The notes under the pieces were generated by a model. That model had not been told where the DNA came from and did not search any database. It worked only from the letters and a program-made list of their open reading frames with translations. From assembly GCA_905182985.1 (NCBI GenBank), contig CAJJDN010000012.1, positions 131,857 through 195,856 of the forward strand: 64,000 nt of DNA, read 5' to 3'. Numbering within the stretch: the first letter of the stretch is position 1; every line of letters starts with the position of its first letter. Positions 1 through 11,789 of the stretch are shown one piece after another. A program made the translations under genes and the position numbers. The DNA comes from Paramecium sonneborni. Its lineage: Eukaryota; Ciliophora; Oligohymenophorea; Peniculida; Parameciidae.

Positions 1-1497
1 TGGAGAATAAAGAATTAAATATTAATGATTTAAGTAGTATGTTCACTTTTTGTATTCATAATATTAGCTACATCAATCATAGTCGCCTAATTAATTGTGT
101 AAAGATGTATAGAAGAATCATCTGAGAAAATATTTATCAAATAAACCTTACAACAATTAAATAGTGCATGGTTGCTTAAATCTAATCTTGAATATTTGAT
201 AAAGTCTGCCTCACAATAAATTTAAATTGTTAAATTGCTCAATATATTTACATAAAAAACAGAAATATCAATTGTTAAACCTTCTTAATGTTTAAATAAA
301 CCTAACACGAACGATTCATATTGTTATTAGTCATCATATTGTTTTGGCCTTTTTGGAGACTAATATGAGATAAGTCACATTGAGCAGTTAAGTTATGTTT
401 TTGCAATAACATCAACACTTACATCGTTTAGAATAGCGATGGATAATACCCAGGCCTTATATTATAGTCATGCTAATCAGGCCTAATTCTACACTATAAG
501 TTAGGGTTTTTACTTTAAACCTGGATTTTATCCTCATTAAAGGCCATGGTATATTTACCATCTGAATTCTATACATAATGGATTTGATAATGATCTAATT
601 GTTTATGGATAACCATATAAAATATATTATCCTGAAGGAATAAGAATTGCTATCACTTCTAATTTAATTAATGTCAATTCTACATTTGAAGGAGTTGTTG
701 CGAAAGATATAGATTTTAATTAAACATTAAATTACAAACTTGTTGATTAAGAGACAACTCTCATAGTAATTAACAATTAAGGTTAAGTTATTTTTAGCAA
801 GCTTTATGATCAGCAAAATCAATCTATTCATTAAATATTTGATGAAACTTACACTGGTTTTAATTATACTGATTTTGAATAGATTATGAATTATCATTAT
901 CATAAAAATTATTCAAATACTTGCAATATGATAGTAGAATAAGATAATGTTTTATGTAGATATAATTCTAAATTACTAGACTATTGTATCATCTAGACTA
1001 AATAAATTACAAATACCCCTTACATATTATTACTATTCAAAAATACGAAAAATATTAATATGATATAATAATAATAGTTTAACTTTATAACTAATGAATA
1101 GAAGCAAATTACCTAATAGAATATCATTATGTATTTACTTTTAACTTTAGCAGTTTTATTGTTTGCATATCTTATGTCTAATATAATGCTTAAATAATTA
1201 AATTTATTGATCTCTTATACTAAAAATAGTATTTATGATAATTGGGTTGTTAATTTGTCCTTAAAAGCTTTCATGAAATAAAAATATTTATTATAATCAA
1301 AAGATATAACAAATTTATATTTTAGCGTAATTGGATTATTACACAACTTACGTCCTTCTAAAAAAAATAAATAATGTTAATTAGAAGAAGATAAATTATT
1401 TCCTAGATCAATAAAAACTAAAAAATTTTAGTAAATAAAAGAACTAATAAATCAAATTAAGGAGGAGAATCTATATCCAGTTATTTCATCCAATTGA
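1..1497 (+). CDS. Cache-domain-like membrane sensor protein, 5' end missing
   Basis: The frame is open from base 1 to the TGA at 1495-1497 with many TAA/TAG glutamine codons and no intron. Near the start lies a hydrophobic segment (codons about 7-28), then a long extracellular-looking region containing RPWY at about 541-552, a hallmark of Cache/PAS-like sensor folds, and a segment IVVAKDI-like (EGVVAKDI, about 688-711) typical of the second half of such a domain. A second membrane segment (about 1126-1185, LLLTLAVLLFAYLMSNIML) is followed by a HAMP-like amphipathic stretch and a charged cytoplasmic tail. Established: cache domains bind small ligands outside the cell. The ligand and output are unknown; no kinase or cyclase domain is attached. 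The true start lies upstream of the window. Confidence 0.6.
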
Positions 1498-1777
1498 CCG
1501 AAAAAATGATTTAATTATATATTTCTCATATAGATTTTTATTTTCCTTATGAAGATTAGAGTCTAAAATAGTAGATTGTGTTATTCAAGTTATTAATTAT
1601 ACTTCAGGTCTAAGCATTCGTTAAAATATAAAAAATTATTGATCATTCATTGAGTCTAAGTCCTTTTTAAGTATTATGGAGAATGTTAGCCTCATTTTAG
1701 AAATAATAATAAGATGAATAATTATTTAATTAGTCTAATTAAATATTATTATATAATTTATTAACAAAATTAAATTA
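1498..1777. other. Intergenic AT-rich stretch
   Basis: All frames are interrupted by TGA or have no coding character. It would hold the 3' UTR of the cache-like gene and the promoter of the DENN gene. Confidence 0.5.
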
Positions 1778-3304
1778 ATGTAAAATAACGATCCAATACC
1801 TATATATATGCTTACTAAAAAAACAAATGTAGATCATTTAGTTGGATCTAAAGCGTCTAGAACACATACTAGTAAGATTAATATAGAAATAATATAGGAA
1901 TAGAGACAAAAGTGAGCACATCAATTTCAAATTCATAGAATAGTCAACGCAAAACATCTTTTTATAATCGACCTCCATTGTCAACAAAAAATTCATATAG
2001 TGTTCATGTTGATATTGATGAAGGTTAAGGAGTGAAAAAAATTTAGAGTTATCAAAAAATTAATAACAAAATGGAGAAGTTTTCATAATAGAATAGACAT
2101 TAAATATGTAAGTTTTATGAAGGAATTTATTTAATTGGAAATTCAACATTTGGAAAAACAGAAATTCTTTATTAATATGGAGCATGTCATCTTGAATAAT
2201 TATTATCTGATTTAGTCTTTCCTTATGGAGCTAAAGATGTCTAAAAAAAGTTCTCTGATTCTTAAAGTGAAATAAATGAAATTATATTTAAAAGACATGT
2301 TTCAGAAAATAATCCAAATTGTTTTATTTTACCAATTAAAACTTCAGAGTCGTTTGAAAAAGCATGTAATAATATAATTTATTATAGAGTATAATAGTAA
2401 TTAATTGGCTTATTGCATTTGTTTATCTTTACAAGATATTACTCCAATAAAAAATGGTTATCTCAAATGTGAAAGAGTACTCTGTATAGTTTCATACTTG
2501 CCTTTAATAAAATATTTTATTGACTTTTTAATAGAAGTTATGAGTATGAATTCAATTAATTAGATTGTGCTAAATAAGAGAGGTTTAATAATTTGACATT
2601 TACTTAATATATACAAAAATGCCCTCTTTTTGAAACCCTCCCTATATAAATACCAAGTCAATAAATACCCCAATCTTATTATGAATTTCATGATTACCAT
2701 GTGAAATAACTAAAAATATTAAATAATGCACTTAGTTTAGGATTAATTGCCATAAATATCATTTTAGAAAGATCAGTCATTTTTGTAGCCTAAAATGTTT
2801 AATAATTAGGAGCAATTCTTATGATATTTCTTAAACATATTAAATGGATTCATTAAATGGTAGCTTCAATTCCTCCAAAAAATATTGAATTATTAAATGT
2901 ACCAGTTCCCTTATTAGGTGGAATAGTATTAGATGATTATCAATGTGTAGAATAATTAATCGATGAATATCCAAATGTTGTTTTTGTGGATCTTTTTAAG
3001 TTATATTTTATTTGATTTTAGTTAGCATGTTCGAAATTCTCATGATTTCACTAAAAGTCTCATTTATATATTTTTGGTTAGATAATTATAAGGGAAGTCG
3101 CCTTTTGAGATTGGATAAATATTAGGACAATTCTAATAAAATTTAGTTTAGGAGACAACTAAGGATGAGTTCATAATTAAAGAATTTAGACTAACTTAAT
3201 ATTTTCATGAAATGGATTAGATGAAATAATCATTGAATGTAAAAAGTATTCCCACTTAATCTCAATAGATAAAAGTATAATAAGAAACTTTTAGAAAGAT
3301 TTGA
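1778..3304 (+). CDS. DENN domain protein (Rab GEF-like), with two frame breaks
   Basis: The start at 1778 gives MQNNDPIPIYML. A 26-nt intron (1872-1897) and a 22-nt intron (3000-3021) restore frame. The upstream DENN part is read around 2110-2390 (GIYLIGNSTFGKTEI, then FPYGAKDV and NCFILPI). The central DENN core follows: VLCIVSYLPL, then LILERSVIFVAQNV-like text, WIHQMVASIPP and VPVPLLGGIV. The C-terminal part (EIGQILGQF onward) is dDENN-like. Established: DENN proteins act as exchange factors for Rab GTPases in membrane traffic. The core at about 2436-2530 lies in a different frame from its flanks (frames 1, 2, 1), and no GT..AG intron of usual size fixes this. Two compensating single-base indels or a decayed gene are the alternatives. 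Confidence 0.65.
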
Positions 3305-3633
3305 ATTAGTTATATTTTTTGATTATTTTTAAATTTTAATTTTTTAATAAATAATATTTATTTTACATCCAAAATATCTTTGAAATTCTTATAGAAAAAT
3401 ATTTTTGTAAATAAAAATTCTTTCTGTATTTATTGATTTTTTGTTTTGACTAGTAACTTAGTTCCTTTATTTGTCTTGTTAACATTTTAAAATAGTTTCT
3501 TGAAACATAGACATCTAAATTAAAACTCAAAGCTTATATAAAAATATTTCAAATATGATCGTAGAAATTTTAAATTAGGTTTAAAATCGAGATATAAATT
3601 TAGATACTTTTATCATTAATATTCAAAATTTTG
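3305..3633. other. Intergenic AT-rich stretch
   Basis: No coding frame recognised. It contains the 3' UTR of the DENN gene and the short promoter of the kinase gene. An open frame runs into the kinase from 3559 but has no ATG before 3634. Confidence 0.5.
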
Positions 3634-5304
3634 ATGTATTAAAAAGTTTGGATACCTATACCAAATGATTTTAAAGCTAAAGATGAACATTTATATATTT
3701 AAGGGGAATTTACTAAGGAAAATGGCAAGATAATAGTCCTCTATGGTTATGATCAATACATACTAATTTCAAAGGTAATAAATAGATTAGCTATTATAGA
3801 GAGACTCTCAAGCTAACAAGTGCATAAAACTTGAATTTGATACAAAATTTGAAATATTGAGATAGGCTATTCCAAAAAAAGAAGACGATGATGATATTCT
3901 AGGTCCAATCGTAGGCTTACAATTTTTAAGAGATTGTGATGAAAAAATGATTAAATTGAGATTAAATGCATCAGCTTAACAGATTAATGAATGGAGATCA
4001 TACTTAGGAGGAAGAATTAATTAATGGTAATTTCATAGTATGTTCAGAGTGTTTAAAAAAATAGGGAAAGGAAATTTTGCAAGTGTAAATAAATAAATGT
4101 TATAAAATAAGGTTTACTAAGCAGAGAGGATAGAAGATAACTAATAAATGGCTATTAAAGCATTTGCAAAGTAAAGTGCTTATGCAGAAGAAAATGGAAA
4201 AAATGCAATTATAAATGAATTGAAAATAATGCGGAATATAAATAATACCCATTTAATGAAATTATATGAAGTTTATGAGACTAACAATTCTTTATATTTA
4301 GCTTTAGAATTATTAGAAGGAGGATCATTATATGATTTAATCAAGGAGAAAACTTAAATAACCACAAAGTAAATATAACAGATAATTGTTGGTATACTTT
4401 TAGGACTTTAGGAAATGCATAGAAAAGAAATAATGCATAGAGATTTAAAATTAGAAAATATATTATTTAAGAAACCTAAGTATATAAGAATTATAATATA
4501 ATTTAGAAAGATGGAATCAGTAGTGATTGCTGATTTTGGATTGGCAACATATGTAAATGAACCAGTTTATTTATATTGTCGATGTGGAACTCCAGGATTT
4601 GTAGCACCAGAGGTTATTAATATTAAAGATATGAACTCTAAATATTCTTCTGTGTGTGATATATATAGTCTTGGATTAGTATTTTATTTATTACTTACTG
4701 GTAAATCTGCTTTTAATGGAAAAAGCTATTCTACAGTAGTAAAATAAAATAGAGAAGCAAATATTAACTTTGATATTAAACAGTTATAAAATATTTCTGG
4801 TTATGGTATTGATTTACTTAAATAAATGCTTGAAAAAGATCCTACTAAAAGAATAACAGTTGAAAGATGTCTTAATCATCCTTTTTTATATGATATAGTT
4901 ACATAAATTATGGAAGATGAAAATTAAGATTAAAGTTTTGACGAAATTGATGAAAGAGTTGAAATTTAGTCTATGATGAATAAAATTAATGATGAGTAAT
5001 ATTTAATATGTATCTTAGATATTCGAAATTCGATATTACTAAAAATGTGAATTCTCCTATCTAATCTCCAGGATTAGTATTATAAAAGGGAATAAAATAA
5101 TAAAAATAAATTGATTCGTAAAAATCTGTTGGGTCTGATTCGCCTTTAATTAAAACTAAAATTTAATCTGTTGATAGTGCTTAGACAATAGGAACTCCAA
5201 CAAAAAAATCTAATATATAATAACCATCACCATAAATAAAACCATCGAAATTTTCGAAACAAGCTCAAAATAATCCTTTATTAAAATATGCAAAAAAGGA
5301 TTGA
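3634..5304 (+). CDS. Ser/Thr protein kinase with N-terminal PH-like domain
   Basis: Four introns of 25, 27, 27 and 23 nt (3775-3799, 4085-4111, 4480-4506, 4996-5018) leave 522 residues. Residues about 1-120 (MYQKVWIPIPNDF... through NEWRSYL) look like a PH domain, ending in the expected amphipathic helix. The kinase follows: Gly-loop GKGNFASV, ATP lysine in MAIKAF, catalytic loop HRDLKLEN, DFG, APE and D-x-YSLG. All catalytic residues are present, so it should be active. The C-terminal 110 residues are Ser/Lys/Gln-rich and probably disordered. The CAMK/AGC-like kinase fused to a PH-like domain is a common ciliate arrangement; membrane recruitment through the PH part is inferred. The start at 3634 is chosen because no earlier ATG is in frame. 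Confidence 0.85.
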
Positions 5305-5755
5305 ATAGAATAAATATAGCAAAATAAATAAATATTTTATCTATTATTATTATTTGTTTCTTCTGCACTTTTTCATAAAAGTATTATATAATATTATTAC
5401 TTAAATATATAATATTTCTTAAAATCAATTTTTATTATTTATAAAAAAATTAAAATCAGTTAAGAAGAAATTGAATTTTTTTTGTTAATTAAGATTATTT
5501 GAATAAATTCTTATATCTTAAGATAAAATATTTAAAAAAAAAGAGTAAATAAGATAGAAATGGACTGCAACTTATTGGATTCTGTAAAATATTTTGAATT
5601 CTAGAATAAAAATTGTAAATTAATAACAATACAAACTGAAATCAATATAATTAAATAAAAAGCTCTTTTTAAATTTTAGATACGCAAATTTGATTAACGT
5701 AATTTAGCGTAATATAAATACATTAGCAGATATATAAATAATATTAATCTTTAAG
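5305..5755. other. Intergenic AT-rich stretch
   Basis: Holds the 3' end of the kinase transcript and the promoter of the carbonic anhydrase gene. A long open frame from about 5561 overlaps the start of the anhydrase in another frame; it resembles no protein and is not called. Confidence 0.5.
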
Positions 5756-6658
5756 ATGAATCAACAAATAGTTAGTAATAGTATATAGGAAATCAATCAT
5801 TACAATAGAGTATTAGAGGGAAATAAAAGATATGTGGCAAAAAAGTTAACAGAAGACCCGAATTACTTTGTGACATTATCAAAAGGATAAAGCCCAAAAT
5901 ACTTATTAATAGGTTGTTCTGATTCAAGAGCCCCTCCAAATGAATTGACAGAGACAGATCCAGGAGAAATATTTATTCATAGAAATATAGCAAATTTAGT
6001 TATTCCAACTGATTTAAATGTAAGAATCTCTTTGATTCCTAAAGTTAAATTGTGTTATTTAATATGCAATAGAGCATTTACATATTCATAATATTGTTGT
6101 GATGGGACATACATGTTGTGGTGGTGTAAAGGCAGCTATGGCTTAAGATTCAGTAGGAGGATTGTTAGACTTATGGTTAAATTAAATAAAGTTAGTATAT
6201 GAGAAACATGCAGATCTAATTGAATCCTTTGTTGATGAAAATGATAAAATTAATTGTCTTAGTTAATTGAATGTAAGAGCATAAGTTATGAATATATGGA
6301 AAAATCCTATAGTTTAAAAAGCTTGGCAAAAAGGAAATCGTAAATCAAATTATTAATATTTTTAGCTGTTATGGTTCATGGATGGTTATTCAGAGTTGAA
6401 ACTGGATTTATTGAAGAACTTTTAATTGATTAATAGACTCCTGAAGAAATGTGCAAAGTTTATGCTCTTAAATTTAAATTAGAATCAGAAAAACAATTAT
6501 CAAAACATGTTTCTCCAACAGGTTCACCAAAAAATAATGCAAAAAAGAGATTTTAAAATATGTAAAGAAAAATAATTGAACATATCAATTAACTTAAAGA
6601 AAATAAAATAGATGATTAAGAAATAGGAGGATTCATTGAAAGTTCAAAAGATTTATGA
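5756..6658 (+). CDS. Beta-class carbonic anhydrase
   Basis: Removing introns of 25 nt (6020-6044) and 26 nt (6340-6365) leaves 283 residues. The zinc ligands and catalytic dyad are visible: C-x-D-x-R in [10 protein letters not shown] and H-x-x-C in [12 protein letters not shown]. Further family landmarks are [17 protein letters not shown] and [14 protein letters not shown]. Established: the enzyme interconverts carbon dioxide and bicarbonate. There is no signal peptide, so it is probably cytosolic. The C-terminal 65 residues beyond the fold are polar and helical, an extension relative to the usual 200-230 residue family length. The ATG at 5756 starts the usual N-terminal helix ([14 protein letters not shown]). 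Confidence 0.93.
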
Positions 6659-6751
6659 AAATTAATATTGTATTATTAATTACAATATTAATATCTGCCA
6701 TTTTATAAATAACAAGTTTCTACTTCTTAGATTATAATAAAAATATTAATT

Positions 6752-7179
6752 TCAAGTTGCTTCCTTCTTTTCTTATAATTGTTCAACTATTTAAATATAC
6801 TTTTTATTTAAATCTATGTCCTAAGATTATTTTATTATTTTCAATGATTGTTAAAGAGGATTCCATTTTTCCATTGAAATTAGTGAGTTTTCTGAAGTAG
6901 AATTCGTTAAGTAAATTCCATACGCTAATTTAATATGATATTGATTCCTTTAGAATTCTAAATTTATTGGTTTTTTTTATTTTTGTTTCGATTTTTTCTG
7001 AATTTAGCTTAAATTCATATGATGATTATTCTTTTTATGATAATGCTTTTTTCCTTTGTGAATACCTAATATAATGATTACTAACTTTTATTGATCTCTG
7101 TCACTAATTCATGAAAAGTTCGAACAATTTCATAAAACTCTGAGTCATTTCTTAATTTTTGTTTTTCTACTTCAGTCAT
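6752..7179 (-). CDS. Small basic protein of unknown function
   Basis: It starts at the ATG complementary to 7177-7179 (MTEVEKQKLRNDSEFYE) and has one 20-nt intron (7066-7085), leaving 135 residues. The sequence is Lys/Gln/Asn-rich with a predicted N-terminal helix; the central part is very basic (IHKGKKHYHKK). No domain recognised. It is divergent from the CFAP97-like gene, with only 14 bp between the two ATGs, so the two must share a promoter. Confidence 0.6.
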
Positions 7180-7193
7180 TTAATTTATTTATA
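7180..7193. promoter_or_regulatory. 14-bp bidirectional intergenic region
   Basis: The two divergent start codons (7179 minus, 7194 plus) are separated by only these bases. Core promoter elements must lie within the neighbouring 5' UTRs or coding sequence. Confidence 0.4.
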
Positions 7194-7857
7194 ATGTGGA
7201 ATCTCATTTACTCTAATCCAATATGTTTTAAGAAAAAAATAGCTTAAGTATAAATTATTAGTTGATTATTACAAGGAGCAACTAATGCATTTAAATAAAA
7301 TTTAAAATTCTAAGCCACTTATAAATAATTCTTAACCATGGAAACCAGGACATTCAATATCAAGATTAGTCAATAAATATACAAATAGTATATATTTAAA
7401 CTTATTTTTTTAGCTAATGATTAGGTAATAATGGATAAAAATAGTAAATTGCTTAGAAAAATGATGGAAATCTAATAAAGAAATAGTACATTAAAATAAC
7501 CACCTATGCATGGTTCATTAGAAGCATTAAGAAGAAGAGAACAAGTTAAGATAAGTTCAGAAAATTAAACTATTTTAAAACGTTTACAATCAGCTAGTTC
7601 AGCATACTCTAGAAAAACTTGGGTTAATGATATTGAAAGGGTTAAAAAATATAGAGATAATTTATAAAGAAGAACAAGTAACAATATTAACTATTATTCA
7701 GGAACAAATGATGATTTTAATCTATTAGCAGCTTAAGAATAAGTTAAACGAAATCTAACAAGTTAATCTTCCTCTAGAAGTATTTACTTTTTATTTTTTC
7801 TTAGAACTTAAAACAAGTTAGGGACCTAGAACTTAAACATATGAGTCATTAATTTGA
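7194..7857 (+). CDS. CFAP97-domain (Hemingway-like) ciliary protein
   Basis: Three introns of 28, 26 and 25 nt (7248-7275, 7388-7413, 7780-7804) leave 194 residues. The diagnostic part is KLLRKMMEIQQRNS followed by ISSENQTILKRLQSASSAYSRKTW, matching the CFAP97 pattern of a helix with N-x-x-LL-x-R-x-x, a Tyr and a Trp. Established: CFAP97-type proteins are associated with axoneme assembly or stability in cilia and sperm flagella. The protein is short like CFAP97D1 rather than long like CFAP97. The tail is Ser/Thr-rich. It converges on the next gene with 26 bp between stop codons. Confidence 0.7.
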
Positions 7858-7883
7858 TATATAGATATTTATTCAAATAGTTT

Positions 7884-9455
7884 TCAAGTTTCTTTTTTAT
7901 GAAATAACAATTTAAAATATTTACCTTATCCCATGTTTGTCAAAATCTCTTAAGTTTGTTATAAAGTATGTACAGAAGAATTATTATTTTTATTTCTGCT
8001 TTTAGATAATTATCTTATTTTTATTGGAGAATCTCCTTTAAAAGACAATAAAGGTATCTGAGAATAAGATTAAATAGAATGAATCATAAGATTTAATTAA
8101 ATTGAAGGAAGCTGCTTTATTTATTCAAATCTTTTCTATTATTATTATTTATATTAAGACTACTTAACTTCCTCCATTTTTTCAAGAAATTATAACAATC
8201 TAGGATTTTATTGTCTCAATCTTTAATATAAGGTTTTTTTATTCTCTTTCTTAACTATTTTAGATTCTAATAAATTTAATAAAGCCTTCTCTCTTTCACT
8301 TTAAAATTCTTAAACATTTGGTTCAACTGAAGTTTCAGTACTTTTTATTTTTAAATGAATAGATTTCAGATGTATTTTTGATCTACTTCTTTTACTTGAC
8401 AAAGGTATACTTAAAGTAAGTATATTTTATTTGATTATTTCATGATATGAATTAATTCTATTCAATATATTTTGATGAATCATAATCTTAAATTGTTAAT
8501 CATAAATCATTAATTATTAAAATGATTATTTATTTATTTCTAATAAAGTTGCTTCATTACTTATACATTATATTCTATATTAGCGCTACATCTTTTATAC
8601 AATTTCAATTTCTCCAAAATAATCTCCTTAAGACAGTAGAATAAGTGGAAAGTATTTTTTTTAATGTTGATATAAAACTACAAACTCGCCTTAAATGACT
8701 ATATACCAACTGTTTGCATCTTAATCAATATCAAATACAATCTGATGATTTAAATAATTAACTGTTTAACTCTTTTAGCATATCTATTCTATAAAACTAC
8801 ATTAATAAATTAAATTACTTTACCTTATTGATAATTATGTAAAAAATGGATATTATAGTAATTCATTTAACAATGACATTGTAATATTTTTCTTTTTAAC
8901 AATTTTGTAGAAATTGTCTTTTGTTACATAACAAATAAGGGATGATTTCAATGCTTAAAACCAGAATTTACAAGCTTAGCGAGTTAGAAAATATATTTCG
9001 CCAATTGCTGTTTTCTCTTATACGACTTCAAAGTTTTTATCTCTTTTATTTTAAAGTTTTCCTACTTATCCATACATAAATATGTATAATGAGTTAACAG
9101 GTCTTCCTTATTCTAATATTATCTCATCTTATTGAAATATCTTAAATTAGACTAAACCTGCTAATTTTCTCATAAAACCTTGACCTTAAGTCTCATCAAA
9201 CTATCTTAGAAAAGTGACTTCTTATAGAAATTTGCAAATCAGTTCAGGTATTCTATCAGATACTGATAATAATTGCACTAATATTTATTATTCTTATTAC
9301 ATAAAATTTTTGCAAAATTTTATTATCCTGAATAGAAATATAATTGTAAAATATTATAAATACTTTTTACTGATAAATTTAAAAGAAATTCTAACAAAAA
9401 AATATTCTAATTTATATAATCTAGCTAAAAACACTTTTATAACTTCTGAGACCAT
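7884..9455 (-). CDS. Protein with two cyclic nucleotide-binding domains
   Basis: Reading the minus strand from the ATG at 9455 with one 27-nt intron gives 514 residues. First cNBD: KLAGLVQFKIF, EIILEQGRPVNSLYIFMYG, and the phosphate-binding cassette remnant IGEIYFLTRQA. Second cNBD: LLQYPFFTQLS, HQIVFDIDQDANSWYIVIQG and GDYFGEIEIV. The Glu of the cassette is kept in both; the Arg is plausible in the first (TRQA) and doubtful in the second. The 190-residue tail is Gln/Lys-rich. No kinase domain and no pore motif were seen, so it is neither a PKG nor clearly a channel. Upstream, the minus frame stays open to about 9846 except for two TGAs, so more 5' exons are possible. Confidence 0.7.
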
Positions 9456-10417
9456 CCTCTTAACAAATCAATACATTTCTTCATTTAAAAACAGAAATAA
9501 AATTTGCTTTAATATAAATTAGTAGAAGATGACCATAAAAATAATCCGATTTTCAACAATATTTTATATCTTTTAAACAATCATTTAGATTAAAATATGT
9601 AATCAAATTAACACTTTAATTCTGGATATGTTAAATATTTAACTAATTAATTTCAAAGTTTAGAAATATTCTTCCTAAAGGTCTTCTTTAATTTTTTTAT
9701 AGAAATATTCAAAATCTAAAGGAAATGAAGAAGATTAAATTTAATCGTAAACCTCATTGTTAATTAAGAAATTTATACTTGATGATTTGGTAAATTCTAG
9801 AGATTGATTTTGTTTATTGATATTAATCCATCATAATCCCCATCCAAAAGTGAAAAAAGCTTTTTTATAATAATCTTATTAGTTGGTAGATCATCATGAT
9901 TTTGTGTATTAAGATTTTGACATCTTTAAGTTCTCTCTATTTTATGCACATCAATAATTGAATGTTTTATTTATGAGATTTATATAAGATAAATTCAGAT
10001 TTACTTTAAGATATCATTAAAATACTTTAAGAACCAAAAATATGTCTAACTAAATATCATTTATAATATAGTGAATAGCAAAAAGTCAGAAATAATCGAT
10101 TAATTCAAAATAAATTTAGATTCGAAGAAACAAGCATAATTAAATGAATATAAATTTGCTATTTAATAAAATACAATAGAAATTTAAAATAGAAAACTAC
10201 CTTATTGAGTAGATATTAAAATAGTTGATTACTGTTTTGAAATAAATGGACCAAAGCATTATCTATAAATTTGGCCAGAATAATAATTTAAATTAGATGC
10301 TCATCTTGTGAATTTAAAATCTTTATCAATAAATAAATAATTATTAAAATTATCAAATTACAAAAGAATTCTGAATAAATCTAAGCTACTTGGTCGATAA
10401 AAATTATAATTTTTAGA
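9311..10417. repeat. First copy of a 1107-bp duplicated block (assembly overlap)
   Basis: The block is repeated at 10419-11525 with no difference I could find, and the two copies are separated by a single n. This is the pattern of two contigs whose ends overlap but were joined by a scaffolder instead of merged. It contains the 5' part of the cNBD gene (minus) and the first part of the RAP-like gene (plus, from about 9921), which is cut at 10417. Confidence 0.9.
9456..9920 (-). other. Possible 5' exons of the cNBD gene and divergent promoter
   Basis: On the minus strand about 9610-9846 reads like coding sequence (NQSLEFTKSSSINF, then FPLDFEYFYKKIKEDL) in the same frame as the cNBD gene. Joining it would need an intron of about 45 nt around one TGA and an 18-nt intron (GTATTG...AAGAG) around another. 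The sizes are at or beyond the usual limits, so I left it out of the CDS. Confidence 0.3.
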
Positions 10418-10418
10418 N
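10418..10418. other. Single-n scaffold junction
   Basis: One ambiguous base joins the two identical 1107-bp blocks. It marks a contig join, not a sequenced base. Confidence 0.95.
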
Positions 10419-11525
10419 TGCAAAATTTTATTATCCTGAATAGAAATATAATTGTAAAATATTATAAATACTTTTTACTGATAAATTTAAAAGAAATTCT
10501 AACAAAAAAATATTCTAATTTATATAATCTAGCTAAAAACACTTTTATAACTTCTGAGACCATCCTCTTAACAAATCAATACATTTCTTCATTTAAAAAC
10601 AGAAATAAAATTTGCTTTAATATAAATTAGTAGAAGATGACCATAAAAATAATCCGATTTTCAACAATATTTTATATCTTTTAAACAATCATTTAGATTA
10701 AAATATGTAATCAAATTAACACTTTAATTCTGGATATGTTAAATATTTAACTAATTAATTTCAAAGTTTAGAAATATTCTTCCTAAAGGTCTTCTTTAAT
10801 TTTTTTATAGAAATATTCAAAATCTAAAGGAAATGAAGAAGATTAAATTTAATCGTAAACCTCATTGTTAATTAAGAAATTTATACTTGATGATTTGGTA
10901 AATTCTAGAGATTGATTTTGTTTATTGATATTAATCCATCATAATCCCCATCCAAAAGTGAAAAAAGCTTTTTTATAATAATCTTATTAGTTGGTAGATC
11001 ATCATGATTTTGTGTATTAAGATTTTGACATCTTTAAGTTCTCTCTATTTTATGCACATCAATAATTGAATGTTTTATTTATGAGATTTATATAAGATAA
11101 ATTCAGATTTACTTTAAGATATCATTAAAATACTTTAAGAACCAAAAATATGTCTAACTAAATATCATTTATAATATAGTGAATAGCAAAAAGTCAGAAA
11201 TAATCGATTAATTCAAAATAAATTTAGATTCGAAGAAACAAGCATAATTAAATGAATATAAATTTGCTATTTAATAAAATACAATAGAAATTTAAAATAG
11301 AAAACTACCTTATTGAGTAGATATTAAAATAGTTGATTACTGTTTTGAAATAAATGGACCAAAGCATTATCTATAAATTTGGCCAGAATAATAATTTAAA
11401 TTAGATGCTCATCTTGTGAATTTAAAATCTTTATCAATAAATAAATAATTATTAAAATTATCAAATTACAAAAGAATTCTGAATAAATCTAAGCTACTTG
11501 GTCGATAAAAATTATAATTTTTAGA
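10419..11525. repeat. Second copy of the 1107-bp duplicated block
   Basis: Same as 9311-10417 with an offset of 1108. Only this copy continues into unique sequence on the right, so the RAP-like gene should be read from here, while the cNBD gene should be read from the left copy. Confidence 0.9.
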
Positions 11526-11688
11526 TTTAGAATTTTAATAAAAACTTTAGAAATTTCAGCTAATTACTGGAAATGTTTATCATTTTCATTATAAATTTTA
11601 AAATCCGTTATCCTGTCTAAAAAAAGTGATTTAAATTTTTTTAAAATCTGGTTTTCATGGTTATAAAAGATAAATTCTTTACTTTTGA
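11029..11688 (+). CDS. RAP-domain-like protein with an internal TGA, 5' exon unresolved
   Basis: The plus frame is open from 11029 to the TGA at 11686-11688 apart from one in-frame TGA at 11314-11316. Downstream of it comes VDIKIVDYCFEINGPKHYL, which matches the RAP-domain core (hydrophobic strand, E-x-N/D-G-P-x-H-Y), followed by LLKLSNYKRI, like the usual L-x-x-L-G-Y-x-v segment. Upstream is a helical Lys/Gln-rich region as in RAP proteins. Established: RAP proteins bind RNA, mostly in mitochondria or plastids. A 25- or 27-nt intron ending at 11037 probably joins an upstream exon. The TGA is seen in both assembly copies, so it is either real (pseudogene) or a shared base error. Confidence 0.45.
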
Positions 11689-11789
11689 AACCAGTCTTCA
11701 ATAAATTAACAATTAAAAATATTAATAAACAATATCTAATAAAATAAGCATTAAATTCATTTAATTATAAATATTTAAATATATTTATA

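Noticed and set aside
2436..2530. A retained internal eliminated sequence (IES) disrupting the DENN gene
   Set aside because: The region is itself coding for the DENN core in another frame and there are no TA-bounded ends of suitable length; single-base indels fit better.
9214..9522. Plus-strand 102-codon standard-code frame
   Set aside because: It is antisense to the cNBD gene, whose minus-strand frame shows clear domain motifs.
9311..11525. A true segmental duplication or transposon
   Set aside because: The copies are identical and separated by one n, with no terminal repeats or target-site duplication; an assembly overlap is simpler.
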